DNA of 64,000 nt from Ariolimax columbianus (lineage: Eukaryota; Mollusca; Gastropoda; Stylommatophora; Arionidae): NCBI GenBank assembly GCA_036924085.1, contig JAVGWX010000007.1:31225953-31289952 (forward strand), in the 5' to 3' direction. Positions 11,020 through 20,816 of this stretch are shown here, piece by piece. Under the pieces are notes generated by a model. It did no database searches. It saw only the letters and a list, made by a program, of their open reading frames with translations, and was not told where the DNA came from. The translations under genes were made by a program, and so were the position numbers. The number at the start of each line of letters is the position of its first letter. Position 1 is the first letter of the stretch.

Positions 11020-11650
11020 GATTTAAAAAGAACGTTAACAAAATTAGTTTTTAAATTGACAAAACAATTTTTAAAGCATTGAAGACACCTTCAAAATTTT
11101 CAAGTCAGAAAGACAACACAATAGCAACTCCTATGATTAGTACATGTCAATTAATAAATGATTGAAAACTTATAACTAACTAACAAGAGCTGGGGGTCTA
11201 AAGTTTTCAAAACTAAGATTCACTGTCTATATTTTGCAGTCAGAAGGTCAACACAATAGTAACTGTTATAGTTACTGCAAACTCTAAGATTAATATATAC
11301 CATTTAACGTAGAATTTAAAACTGACTTTAAAAAAAACTAAAATTAGGGGATCTAAAAGAAAAGTGCTCAACCTACAGATTACTCCTAAAATTTAATTTC
11401 AGAGTCCGACACACAACAGAACAGCAACACCTTATAGCTATTGTGAACTCTTTGATTAAGATTTACCATTTAATGTATAATTTAAAATTAACTTTACAAA
11501 AAAAAACAAATAAATTAGGGAATCTTAAAAAAAAAGTGTTTAACCTATGGGTCACTCTCAAAATTTAGGAGTCAGACACACAACACAATAGTAGCCAGTA
11601 AACATTATTGTCAACCATTTGATAAAGACACGTAATTAATATCTTCATGT
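11020..11650. repeat. Degenerate A/T-rich tandem repeat (135-167-bp spacing)
   Basis: The marker gtcagan(a/c)n(g/a)nacaacacaatag recurs at 11,104, 11,239, 11,404 and 11,571, followed each time by a similar A/T-rich stretch. A related partial copy lies near 12,365. Copies are diverged and there is no coding potential. Confidence 0.6.
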
Positions 11651-11699
11651 AACATATTCTGTTTAGAACGTGGTATCCACCACAACAAATCCGTGTGCA

Positions 11700-12035
11700 C
11701 CTCGATTAAGGGCGAGTCAGCCGTGCCATAAAAGCTATCATTAGACTGTTTACAATGTCGTAATGCCTTTTTCATCGGGGTTAAACTGTGCCTTACATTA
11801 CCACTCTCTCCAGACCATTATGTCTCTTCATGTGACTGAAATCCTAAGCTTTTTTCTTACCATGTTAAGGAGACAATTTTCTGTAATTTGCATTTTCTGC
11901 CAATGATATTTTCAACATCCTTCCGTTGCACTTGATTTCAATAGCTGTGATCTTTTTTGCTTTTGATTTTTTATCGGCCATGTTTCACAACCGTATGACA
12001 CCACTGAGAAAATACACGACCTGATCAGTTGAATC
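11700..12035 (-). mobile_element. LINE 3' end remnant
   Basis: Minus-strand frames give SYGCETWPIKN, then AIEIKCNGRMLKIS, then SHMKRHNGLERVVM. This is the standard order after the RT core. Several stops and frameshifts are present. It is close in type to the fragments at 10.4 and 47.9 kb. Confidence 0.65.
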
Positions 12036-12865
12036 TTTGTTAATATATGATTTAAAGAATAAAAAATTTGTTATGCATCAAGGTCTTAATAAATTAAAAA
12101 GTTAGGAGTCACTTTTATCACTGTGTAGATTCTTGGGGAAAAAAGAATAGAACCACTCACTTTACTACACATGTTTGTAAAAGGTGCTTATGTCAGGTTG
12201 TACATGAGGCTGGCAACCTCATCATGTAAAAACAGAAACCTCTAATACACCATATCAATGTTTTGATACAAGCTTCCTGCAAAAATGTCTGTAGGTGTGA
12301 CCCCATGATCTTACTGGGGGTGTGAAAAAGATTTATAATAATTATGATAAAGAAACACTTTCAAAATGTCAAAGCCATACAAGCAACACAATGTGACTTA
12401 TTGTCAACCCTTTGATAAAGATATGTCAATTAACATACATAGTGTTTGTTTAAACTACATGAGTAATGAGCTTTCACATGATTTCAGCTCTCCACAATTA
12501 TCTTCAGTAGACAGTCCCAGATATCAACCATTAATTTTGTTTAATGCACATTACATAATTTTATCTGTCATAATAAATATACATTGTATAATGACACATA
12601 TTATAACTACGGAACGTGCAAATTCATAGTTAACTGTTAATTTTCTGCGACATTTGCACACTTTTAAAAATGTTGGCAATGAAATAGCCAGACTCCGACG
12701 AGTTGGATTCTTATAATAATGGATTAACCATGCTTGTTCCCCATAAAGCATAGGGCTGTGTCCAAATGGACTAATCAGCATCAGATCTTAACATTGTATA
12801 GTGCAAGTAGATGTTCTTCAAAATTCTTCATCATCAGACATCCACATAGACTAAAAAGTTATAGT
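12036..12865. other. Unassigned A/T-rich DNA
   Basis: There is no gene I can support. Around 12,340-12,440 is a partial copy of the 11-kb tandem unit. Short open frames on both strands look random for this base composition. Confidence 0.4.
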
Positions 12866-12889
12866 CCATGCAAGGCACCTGAATTAAAT

Positions 12890-13353
12890 TATAGAATTGT
12901 GTTGGGAAACACCGTTTTTCAGAATGTGGAATCTATGATATATCTTTGTAGCAATAGGGACATATTTAGAGGTGCAGAAAATTATGTTAAGAATACAGAA
13001 GGCAAGGGGGGCTTTGATTGCATTTTGGGATTCATGGAGATCAACAAAAATTAAAATTACCACCAATTAAGAATCATCAGCTCCAACATAAAGTATGTTC
13101 TATTATATGGTTCTGAGAGGGGACGGCGTGGCCTAGTGGATAAGTGGCACGGCTCACAATCCGAAGGTGCTGGGTTCGATCCCCATCACAGCACCTGCCG
13201 TTACCCCGGGGAAGCAAACCCTTAGAAAATGCAGGAGGAAGCAGACCCTTACATAAAATGCATGCTGAAGTCGGATGCATTGGGCCGACAGGCGCAAAAT
13301 AAAAACCACAGTGCAACGCACACCGCCTTGGGGATTAGAGAAATAAGGCGAAC

Positions 13354-13405
<52 letters not shown>

Positions 13406-13750
13406 GGTTCTGAAACATGGAGGACAACAAAGGCACTTACATAAAAAGTACAGACTTTCATAAATGGTTGCCTGTGTAGAGTACAAGGGTGGAAATGGTA
13501 TAAAAAGATCACAAATGTGAAACTATTGGAAAGTACGGGACAGATACCAGGGTAGCATGACATATGGAGGAGGTATTGGAAAGGACACACATCACGAATC
13601 CCAGCTGATAACATTTCAAGAAAGTCTCTATTCTGGAATCCAGAGGGCACGAGGAATAGGGGACGACTGAGACACTCTTGGAAGAGGGAGCCAGATGCCA
13701 ATATCAGGGTGGCAGGCAGTGAACGAGATGGGCAGGATAGTGTCGAGGTT
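12890..13750 (+). mobile_element. LINE RT C-terminal remnant, split by a SINE
   Basis: The left part encodes FQNVESMIYLCSN and an NYVKNTEGKG-like stretch. After the SINE at 13,117-13,401 it continues with YGSETWRTTKAL, VQTFINGCL and, in another frame, RYWKGHTSRIPADN and SLFWNPEGTRNRGRLRHSW. The LINE piece YGSE appears on both sides because it lies in the target-site duplication. This is the same RTE-like family as at 1.0 and 3.8 kb. Confidence 0.8.
13117..13401 (+). mobile_element. SINE-A, tRNA-derived, full-length with poly(A)
   Basis: The tRNA-like head has an A box (gtggcctagtggataagtgg) and a B box (ggttcgatcc, near 13,172). The body contains the central module (tgctgaagtcggatgcattg ggccgacaggcgcaaa) and an end cgccttggggattagagaaa. 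A poly(A) tract of about 46 follows from 13,356. A perfect 12-bp duplication, atatggttctga, sits at 13,105-13,116 and 13,402-13,413. The intact tail and duplication mark a recent insertion. Confidence 0.95.
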
Positions 13751-13769
13751 GCCTTAAACCCACCTCCAC

Positions 13770-14311
13770 AAACAAAATATATCCCTTAATTGGCATTGCA
13801 CCGCCTGATATAAGAAGAGGTGTAGCTGCGAAAATCGAACGAGGGAACCAGGAAAACGACCCTAGACATCCGATGTTTGGCTATCAGGAACAAGCCACAA
13901 GACTTAAATCAAGACACAGTTTTTAAAATCAACAGAGACCATCCAGACAAGCCCAGAAGCTCGACACATCGAAAGGTGGCGCGAAACAATGCAGGATCCA
14001 TGGATAGAGCTCAAGGAAGAGGCTGCGCCTGGACACCACCTGCCCTACGCTGTATGGAAGGCAATGAACAGACTTCGAACTGGTGTGTCAAGATGCAGAG
14101 TGAACTTGAAGAAATGGGGATACTCAGATGTCGACACATGTGAATGCGGCACAGTTCAGGACAAAGATCATCTGATGTCCTGCCCCAACCTCCCTGAAAC
14201 CTGTGACATGAACGACATGATGGAGGCGAACGACAAGGCAGTTCAAGTTGCTGAATACTGGATGGATGCCGTGTGACATGGTGTTTGGACACGGAAAGTA
14301 AGTAAGTAATA
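13770..14311 (+). mobile_element. Jockey/CR1-like LINE 3' end with (AAGT)n tail
   Basis: Plus frames give PPDIRRGVAAKIERGNQEND, then LPYAVWKAMNRLRTGVSRC, LKKWGYSDVDTCECG and DHLMSCPNLPETC, ending AEYWMDAV at 14,276. A tail of aagtaagtaagtaa follows. The NRLRTG, CxCG and HLxxC motifs are typical of the C-terminus of this LINE type. The upstream part is missing and one frameshift lies near 13,960. Confidence 0.75.
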
Positions 14312-14927
14312 TAGACTGGGACAGAGCTGGCTCATAATTGAAAGACTTACAAGTATTTATTCAAGACCTCTGCTCTGCAAGGAGTGGCCAGATTCTTTAT
14401 TGATTGCAAGGTGCCTGACATTGCTACACAGCTTTCCCATGTAAAATATAGGTTGCAGCCACATGTTTCTCCTTTCTTTAGTGAATGTTTGTAACATGTG
14501 TTTACTGGCATCAAATTGTTGCTACAAGTACACAAGAGCTGTTGTGTCAATCATGAATGTGTCAGTAATTATATTAATCTATCAAATAGCCTGTATCATG
14601 CCCCGAGCACAAAGACACCGATTTAAGCTACGTTAATATTCTATTTCACAAGGAGAAAGAAATAGGCCCACAGCTGCCTCCCAAACACGTTGTAAAAGGC
14701 AACTAAAAAGGTACAATAAATTGCAACAAAAATCACTAATGCAAATTTCCTATAAGGGGTAGCTGCAGTGGTTGCCCTACTCGTCATAAAAAAGAAAGAA
14801 CAATAATTTGTCTTTGCACATGTAAATAAACTTACTTTGTCACCTGGACGGTTTAGATTCAAATCTCTGTTGTGCATATTATTTCATTAATGTGTGATAT
14901 GTAAAGTTAAAGTGATTTGATTGTTTA
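14312..14927. other. Unassigned DNA
   Basis: I recognise no repeat or gene. The open frames are below 80 codons with no known motif. Confidence 0.4.
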
Positions 14928-16142
14928 GCCCTTTTCAGCTTGTAAGCGACATGTCCATTGGCAGTCGTAAAACCAAAATTTGTCACTCGCTACAACCAAT
15001 ACAGACTTCTGAAACATGCAATTGTGAAATTTAATTTTATTGACTGCCCCTAAAAGATGCTGACATTCATGTGCAATTGACGTTTAACTGTGGATTTATT
15101 TCAGCTGGGTACATATTTAAGAAAGTTGTTATGTTTCAAAGTCGACACATGTTTCGTGAGAAAAATTAGGCTTCAAGACCAGAAAAATTATTAATTATTT
15201 GATCAGTACAATGATCATGTATCTGGATTACTCGTGGATATTCAACACGCATCCGATTCAGGTTTTGGTTGGATCACATAATCAGAAAAGTACATGCAAC
15301 GGGAAAATAGGTGAGACAGGCAACTTGAAGAGTGAAAAAAAAAATGTTTTTCTCCCAAATTTCCACTTCCACATTAATGCCATTTGACCCTCTACAACTT
15401 GTAGGCACCGAAATTGTCCCCCGAAAACCTAAAAATGACAGATCATGGCCAAATGGACCTATGCATTTCTGTTTCGTGATTTAGTTTCCAGAGTTTCATT
15501 TTTTTTTATGGGTCTACATGTTGGTGCGTCCACTCATGAGCAATTGTATGATTATTTTTAGTATGTCGACATTAGCGCATTTCATGGTCTTTGAAAGTCG
15601 ACACAATGATCACAACAAAAGTTGGGCTTCCAAGACCCAAAAATTATTTATTATTTTATCCGTCTAATGATCATGCATCTGGATAACTTGTACATATTCA
15701 ACACACGCCCGATTCAAACTTTGACTGCGACACATAATACAAAATGTAAGTGTAAAGGAATTGACTGACATATCGCCGAAATACACAATATGATAGGTAA
15801 CAAAAATAATGTGTCTCTCTAATTGCCATCTGCACATTAATGTTATATAACATTTTATACTAATATATAGCACAGATTCCTGCATTTTGGACCCGAACAG
15901 AAAGACGCAAATTTGCAAAAATTAGCCCATACTTAATACTAACATGTAATCTTTATTATGAATACTTCACGTCATAGATAGTATAATTATCTGTTTTAAC
16001 ATGTTCAGATCATAATTTTAAATCAATTTGTTCAACATTCAATTATTTTATTTTGAATAAAACTTTGACGTACAGAATTCAAGCACTTTGACCAGGACTG
16101 AAAGACATTTAAGCAAAACTATTCAAAACTGGAAAGGGTTAG
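14928..16142 (+). mobile_element. Repeat D, possible piggyBac-like non-autonomous element
   Basis: The segment starts gcccttttcagc after ttta and ends gaaaggg before ttag. These resemble the CCCTTT/AAAGGG termini and TTAA targets of piggyBac elements. Inside, blocks beginning gtcgacaca at 15,141 and 15,597 repeat with an offset of 456 bp. A second, interrupted copy lies in the Kelch intron (23,575-27,604) and ends cleanly at aaaggg-ttaa. There is no transposase. The assignment is tentative. Confidence 0.4.
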
Positions 16143-16585
16143 AATGCCTAGCGTCATTATATTATTTTCGCTGAATCAATCTGGAGTCTGGATGTCAGAT
16201 AAATGATCATACAACTGCATGTGTATGTATGTGTGACATAGGTAGTCCCATAGCATACAACGCCATCAGCGACCGAGTGTAAGAGACTTCACTTAATTAT
16301 GTCTTGGCTATGTGTGCGATTGGGTGACCCGTTCCTACCTTGCATTCACTAACTGCAAGTCGGAAACCTGTTTAGTGGAATAGAGCATGTTGTGACTGGT
16401 GTACAATGACAGTATATCCTCTATTCAGAAAAGTGTTGTTACTCATGTGTGTGCTTATGTATGTGCATGTTTCTATATATATTTGTATATACATAAATAA
16501 AAACTCACATAGTGCTATCACAGACTTTTCTCTTTCTATATTGTATATCTCAGAAATAGAAAATATCTCTAATATCTTATGTCAT
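16143..16585. other. Unassigned DNA
   Basis: No gene or repeat family was recognised. A/T-rich stretches with tata-type microsatellite character occur near 16,470-16,500. Confidence 0.4.
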
Positions 16586-16589
16586 CATC

Positions 16590-16665
16590 ATCACTGACTA
16601 TGGCTCCTTTCACGGCGTGACCATTGACAACCCTCTTCCAAGCATGTTTGGTCTTGATCCATAAA
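16590..16665 (-). mobile_element. LINE 3' tip remnant
   Basis: The minus strand reads TCLEEGCQWSRRERSH, matching the terminal segment of the fragments at 30.6 and 51.8 kb (LEEGCQWPMSQKE-like). Confidence 0.4.
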
Positions 16666-16885
16666 AATAAAGCTGGTTACGAAAACATTGCAACCAAACA
16701 AAAGTAAATGGTCTTGAGAAAGAAAGGGCTTCAGAATATGACAATATTTAACGCAATCCTTTTTCATGATGACATTTATGAACTTTATAACACTGAAGAC
16801 GAGAAGCATTTTTAAAAAAATGAAAATAGTACCAAGCTAACATTACATATAAATTTCAATGTGACCCCAGTATGAGCAGAACTGT

Positions 16886-17093
16886 AGTATTTCAGACGCT
16901 CTTATAAACTTTCTTCAATTGTATGACTACAAAATGTGTTTGTGGATAGATTTATATCAGTATTTCAGGGGCTCTTATAAACTTTCATGAATTGTATGAC
17001 TACAAAATGTGTTTGTGGATAGATTTATAGAAGTGTTTCTGGTGCTTATAAACTTTCTTGAAGGCTACAAAATGTGTTTGTGGATAGATTTCA
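16886..17093. repeat. 73-bp tandem repeat, 3 copies
   Basis: Units start at 16,886, 16,959 and 17,032 and share ctcttataaactttc and actacaaaatgtgtttgtgg. The third copy has small deletions. Confidence 0.9.
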
Positions 17094-17509
17094 GCGGGAC
17101 TACAAACTCAGATGAGATAAAAGATACATCTTTAATTTCGCATTATGGACCTCTAACATGCAAGTGGTTCATCGGGCAAACAGAATAGGACCAGTTTCCT
17201 TCCTTGCACGTCACAAGAGAAAGTTCTGCATGGAGTTGGCAGACTCATTTAAAAACCAATTTTATAAAATCACACTGCAAATGATTGAAATCAGGCTTTA
17301 CTAAAAGCTGGTTAGAGAAGCCAGATGTAGTACCGCAGCTTTGTTTCAACAATTGAATCGGCGGGTAGAAGAAGAAACTATTAAAAATAAATTAGCATTC
17401 ACTTCAATTATGCATGGAGGAAACAAACCACAACAGTATCTGGTCTCTAACATGCGAGGAGCCATGTGACGATTTCTTGTTATCCAGCTAAGTACCTTTA
17501 TTACTCCCC
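17094..17509. other. Unassigned DNA
   Basis: I see no gene, RNA or known repeat in this stretch. Confidence 0.4.
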
Positions 17510-17522
17510 TATGTGTTCATAT

Positions 17523-17957
17523 AAAATGTTATAAAACCACCCGAATGTCAAACGAAAGGCTTCCAAAGAGGCTCCTGTATAGCGAACTGAGCGAAGGAGA
17601 ACCATCAGCAGGACGTCCAAAAAAGCATTTCATGGACAGTTTGAAGGAGTCTCTTAAGTGCCGTCAAATATACATTAACACCTGGCTTAAAATCGCTCTC
17701 AACATGGAAGAGCACGGTCACAGACAGCATTGAACTCAGCGAGGGTCTCCATATCCAGACAGCACAGGACAGCTGTGCAATCAGGAAGTCGAGAGCAGAG
17801 ACAATTGCTGACTAAGTTTGCCAGTCGTGCCATAGACTTTTCCAGGTTCGAATTGGCTTGATCACAGTCATGAGCGCACACACACACTTACGGTTGAATT
17901 ATAACATGTGATAATGTTGGTGGTCCTCATCGACGACAATGGACAGATTATTATTAT
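17523..17957 (+). mobile_element. 5'-truncated copy of the 4.6-kb LINE family
   Basis: The start encodes RMSNERLPKRLLYSELSEG and GRPKKHFMDSLKESLK, matching the C-terminal part of the full copy. The 3' end (ggtggtcctcatcgacgaca atggacag) also matches, followed by a short ATT run. A 13-bp duplication tatgtgttc(a/g)tat with one mismatch is at 17,510-17,522 and 17,958-17,970. The zinc-finger coding part is decayed. Confidence 0.88.
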
Positions 17958-17970
17958 TATGTGTTCGTAT

Positions 17971-18264
17971 TCTCAATTTAAGTATTCTTCCCTTCTTCTA
18001 AGACTCGCTAGTTCATTATTGGTGTTGTTCATTGTCTCTGATGAAGGTCTATTGGCCGTAATGTAGGTTTCGTTTGTGTTTTCGTCTTAAAGCGGTGTCT
18101 GACCATACCTATTCATGTGTTTTTTGTACACAATAGTATTAGCTGTGACTGTGTCACCAACAGAAATTATCATAACCATATTTCATTGCATTGAGTTATT
18201 ATTTTGTGTAATTCTGCGCATTTTATTTTATGTATTTAGAAACATTAAACCACTAAAGATTATT
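17971..18264. other. Unassigned DNA
   Basis: No supported feature was found. It lies between the truncated LINE and the degenerate minisatellite. Confidence 0.35.
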
Positions 18265-18412
18265 AGAAGGGACTTTAGGATTCACCAGACGGCCAAATAT
18301 TTTTTTGGGGAAGGGAGTCTATAGGTATCGTCAGACTGCAAACATTTTTGGGTGGAAGAGGTTAACAGGCATACTCAGACTGCAAATGATTTTGGAGGGA
18401 AGAGATTGTTTG
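18265..18412. repeat. Degenerate ~46-bp minisatellite, left block
   Basis: Units of the form gtctataggtatcgtcagac tgcaaacattttTGGG-like recur two or three times. The same unit continues at 19,780-20,050 and in scraps to 20,690, so later insertions have split one array. Confidence 0.6.
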
Positions 18413-18712
18413 TGAATGCCCACAATAAATAGATCACTCTTTTATGCGCCCTGAAAATGGCGTTAAGTGGTGGGTTGCAGTAGCTTTCCTAACCTATCAA
18501 GCGTGCTGATGAAGGTGGACCGAAGTCCACCAGATGGTTGTGCTATGCCTGATGTCGTCTGCGTGGTCACTCGCTACTACGGCAATCACGTCAATCCTTC
18601 ACCTCGTAAGTCAGGTGAAAACAGTCCGTTTCCAGGGAGGCCTACTAGGAAACCGATGGTGAGGGTCTTGGCCAGTATATCTTGCCTGAACAGACATTAA
18701 TCTTTTTCCTTA
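18413..18712 (-). mobile_element. Element C copy (reverse orientation)
   Basis: In reverse complement this shares the body of element C: tcaccttcatcag-type and gcgccctgaaaa-type blocks, then the head piece ggtgagggtcttggccagta (seen here on the plus strand). The first part of the satellite-like head is missing. Confidence 0.7.
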
Positions 18713-18789
18713 CTAGACACGCAAGCGAAGAGCATGATGACGTCACATCTGACTTAATAAGCACATACTAATGTACAAGTGTGCACGTA

Positions 18790-19640
18790 TTCATTGAGAA
18801 AATGACGGGTGTGATACAGAATCCATACAGGGTTGATCGGCGAGCGGTGATTCAATTCCTAATAGCTGAAAGATGACGTTCAGTAGACATTCATCGCAGA
18901 ATGGAAGCAGTGTATAGTGACAAAAGTGTGTGGAAGACAACAGTGAAGGACTGGGCACGGTTGTTTCATGAAGGACATGAGTTAACAAATTTTTTTTTTT
19001 TTTGCTTAGATGTTTGCCTCACTAGTTTCTACTGGCGGAGGCGCGCCATTTTCCACCCCAGACCGTAGTCAATTGGGCGATATCAGGACGCATAAACCAG
19101 TGCTTGGATGCATGTGTGCATCTGTATGTACCTATGCTAGGTTTGTGCGCCCTCAGAAGCTAGCCCAACCAAAGTGCAATGGAAGGGCTTTACCACGAGG
19201 GCGCGTGTGAAAGTTGTGCAAGGGTGTGACTGTAGGACAGAGTCAAATGAAACAGAGTGAGGTGAGAAGAGAGAGTAGGGGAAGAGTGGCCCCCAGGGTG
19301 AGTCCTGAGTGTGAGTTAACAAACGATGTTCTGCGACCAGGTCATGTGCTTATTGTTGCAACAGAAGAAGTCATCGCTGATATTGATGCAGCAATACAGG
19401 TGGACCATCGTCGGAGCTTACGTTCACTAGCAGAGGAATTTCTTAGGGGAGGTTCAAAGGGTAACTAGGAAGAAACTGAAGTATCGGAAGGTGTGTTTAC
19501 AATGGGTTCCATGGATGCTGACTGACCACCATAAGGAAGAACGCATAGGGTATAGTTTGAACTACTTGCTGCATTATTTTTCTCAGGCATCCGATGTCAT
19601 CCCAAGCAGTGAGATGCGTATCTGAATGCCTATGGTGACT
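18790..19640 (+). pseudogene. Mariner-like transposase N-terminal relic, interrupted
   Basis: Plus frames encode RVDRRAVIQFLIAE, VDIHRRMEAVYSDKSVWKTT and WARLFHEGHELTN. After the insertion at 18,990-19,311 they continue with ELTNDVLRPGHVL and RSLRSLAEEF, then KVCLQWVPWMLTDHHKEER. These are the helix-turn-helix and linker regions of mariner-family transposases in order. The catalytic DDD region is absent. Part of the inserted retroposon separates two copies of the ELTN codons. Confidence 0.75.
18990..19311 (-). mobile_element. 322-bp poly(A)-tailed retroposon of unknown family
   Basis: The insertion begins with a run of 14 T, a poly(A) tail read from the minus strand. It is bounded by a perfect 12-bp duplication tgagttaacaaa at 18,978-18,989 and 19,312-19,323. 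I see no clear tRNA boxes and no coding frame. It could be a processed copy of a host transcript or an uncharacterised SINE. Confidence 0.88.
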
Positions 19641-19779
19641 TTTTCTAATGAGCCCTGGTGCATACTTGCTTCATAACAATTGTTTTGTTTAATTCTGCCA
19701 CACCAGCTGGTGTTCCTTTCATATGTTTGTAATAAATCCACTGAGGTGGGTTTCATTTTATCACACCTCGTATTTCAAG

Positions 19780-20050
19780 AAAGGGTCTATAGGCTTCATC
19801 AGACTGGCAAAGATATTTTAAGAAGGGTTCTATGTGTTTCATCAGACTGAGAAAGATATTTTAAAAAGGGTTCTATATGTTTTATCAGACTGAGAAAGAT
19901 ATTTTATGGAGTCTATAGCTTTGATCAGACCTGCATGGAATTTCTGAAGAATATATATGTTTTGTCAGAATTTGCCAAACATTTCTTGGGGTAAGCATTT
20001 CTAGCCAGGTCAAACATTTCTTGAGAAATTAGTCTCATGTCAAACATTTT
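19780..20050. repeat. Degenerate ~46-bp minisatellite, middle block
   Basis: Consecutive units read agggtctataggcttcatca gactggcaaagatatttta with variation, about five copies. Two SINE-A copies follow in the same array, with unit scraps at 20,318-20,350 and 20,577-20,690. Confidence 0.8.
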
Positions 20051-20300
20051 TTGAAGGACGGCATGGGCTAGTGGTTTAGTGACACTGATCACAATCCGAA
20101 GGTGCCGGTTCGCTCCCCAATCACAGCACCGGCCGTTACTCCAAGGAAGCAAACCCTTACATAAAATGCAGGAGGAAGCAAACCCTTACATAAAATGCAA
20201 TGTCGAAGTCGGATGCACTGGGCCAAAAAGCGCAAAATAAAAACATAGTGCAATGCACAGCGCCTTGGGGAATAAAGAAGTACGGCAAACGGAGGAGAAA
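20051..20300 (+). mobile_element. SINE-A copy
   Basis: The copy has the A box (catgggctagtggtttagtg), B box (ggttcgctcc), body and the end cgccttggggaataaagaag. A 26-bp segment (gcaggaggaagcaaaccctt acataa) is duplicated in tandem. It is older than the copy at 13.1 kb, with a degraded poly(A). Confidence 0.88.
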
Positions 20301-20354
20301 CAAAAAATGGGTGGGCGAAGGAAAAGGTTTATAGTCATATCAAAATATTTTTTA

Positions 20355-20541
20355 GGGATGGTGTGAGCTAGTGTGGTTAAGTGACACAGCTCACAATTCG
20401 AAGGTGCCAAGTTTCCTCCCCAATCACAGCACCGGCCCTTACATTAAATGCATGCTGAAGTCGGATGTACTGGGCCCACAGGCACAAAAAAAGAAACATA
20501 ATGCAACGTACAGCACCTCGGGGAATAAAGAAATAAGATGA
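20355..20541 (+). mobile_element. SINE-A copy with internal deletion
   Basis: The tRNA-like head (gtgagctagtgtggttaagt) joins directly to the module gctgaagtcggatgtactgg after loss of the segment between the B box and the module. The end is cacctcggggaataaagaaa. Confidence 0.85.
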
Positions 20542-20816
20542 ATAGGAAGGAGGAAATTTTTTTTGGGGTGGGGGGGGGACGAGTTTATAGTCTCCATCAA
20601 TATGGTAAAGTTTTTTTTTTGGAGGGGCAAGGGGTCAATATTACGCTGCCATATCAGTTTATACACTTCAACAGACTGCTAAAGAAGACCAATATATAAT
20701 GAAGATTAAGAACTCATGAATCATATTAAAATAGATCAGTCTAACTTGTCATTGAACACGCACAAACCCTACAATAAATTTAAAACGAGAACAAAGATGT
20801 TTCATCAAGAATATAT

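Noticed and set aside
13117..13200. True tRNA gene in the SINE-A head
   Set aside because: The head is repeated at four loci with the same non-tRNA body and tail, so it belongs to a SINE.
13229..13701. Frames with long lysine or phenylalanine runs
   Set aside because: These are translations of the poly(A) tail of SINE-A and its LINE flanks.
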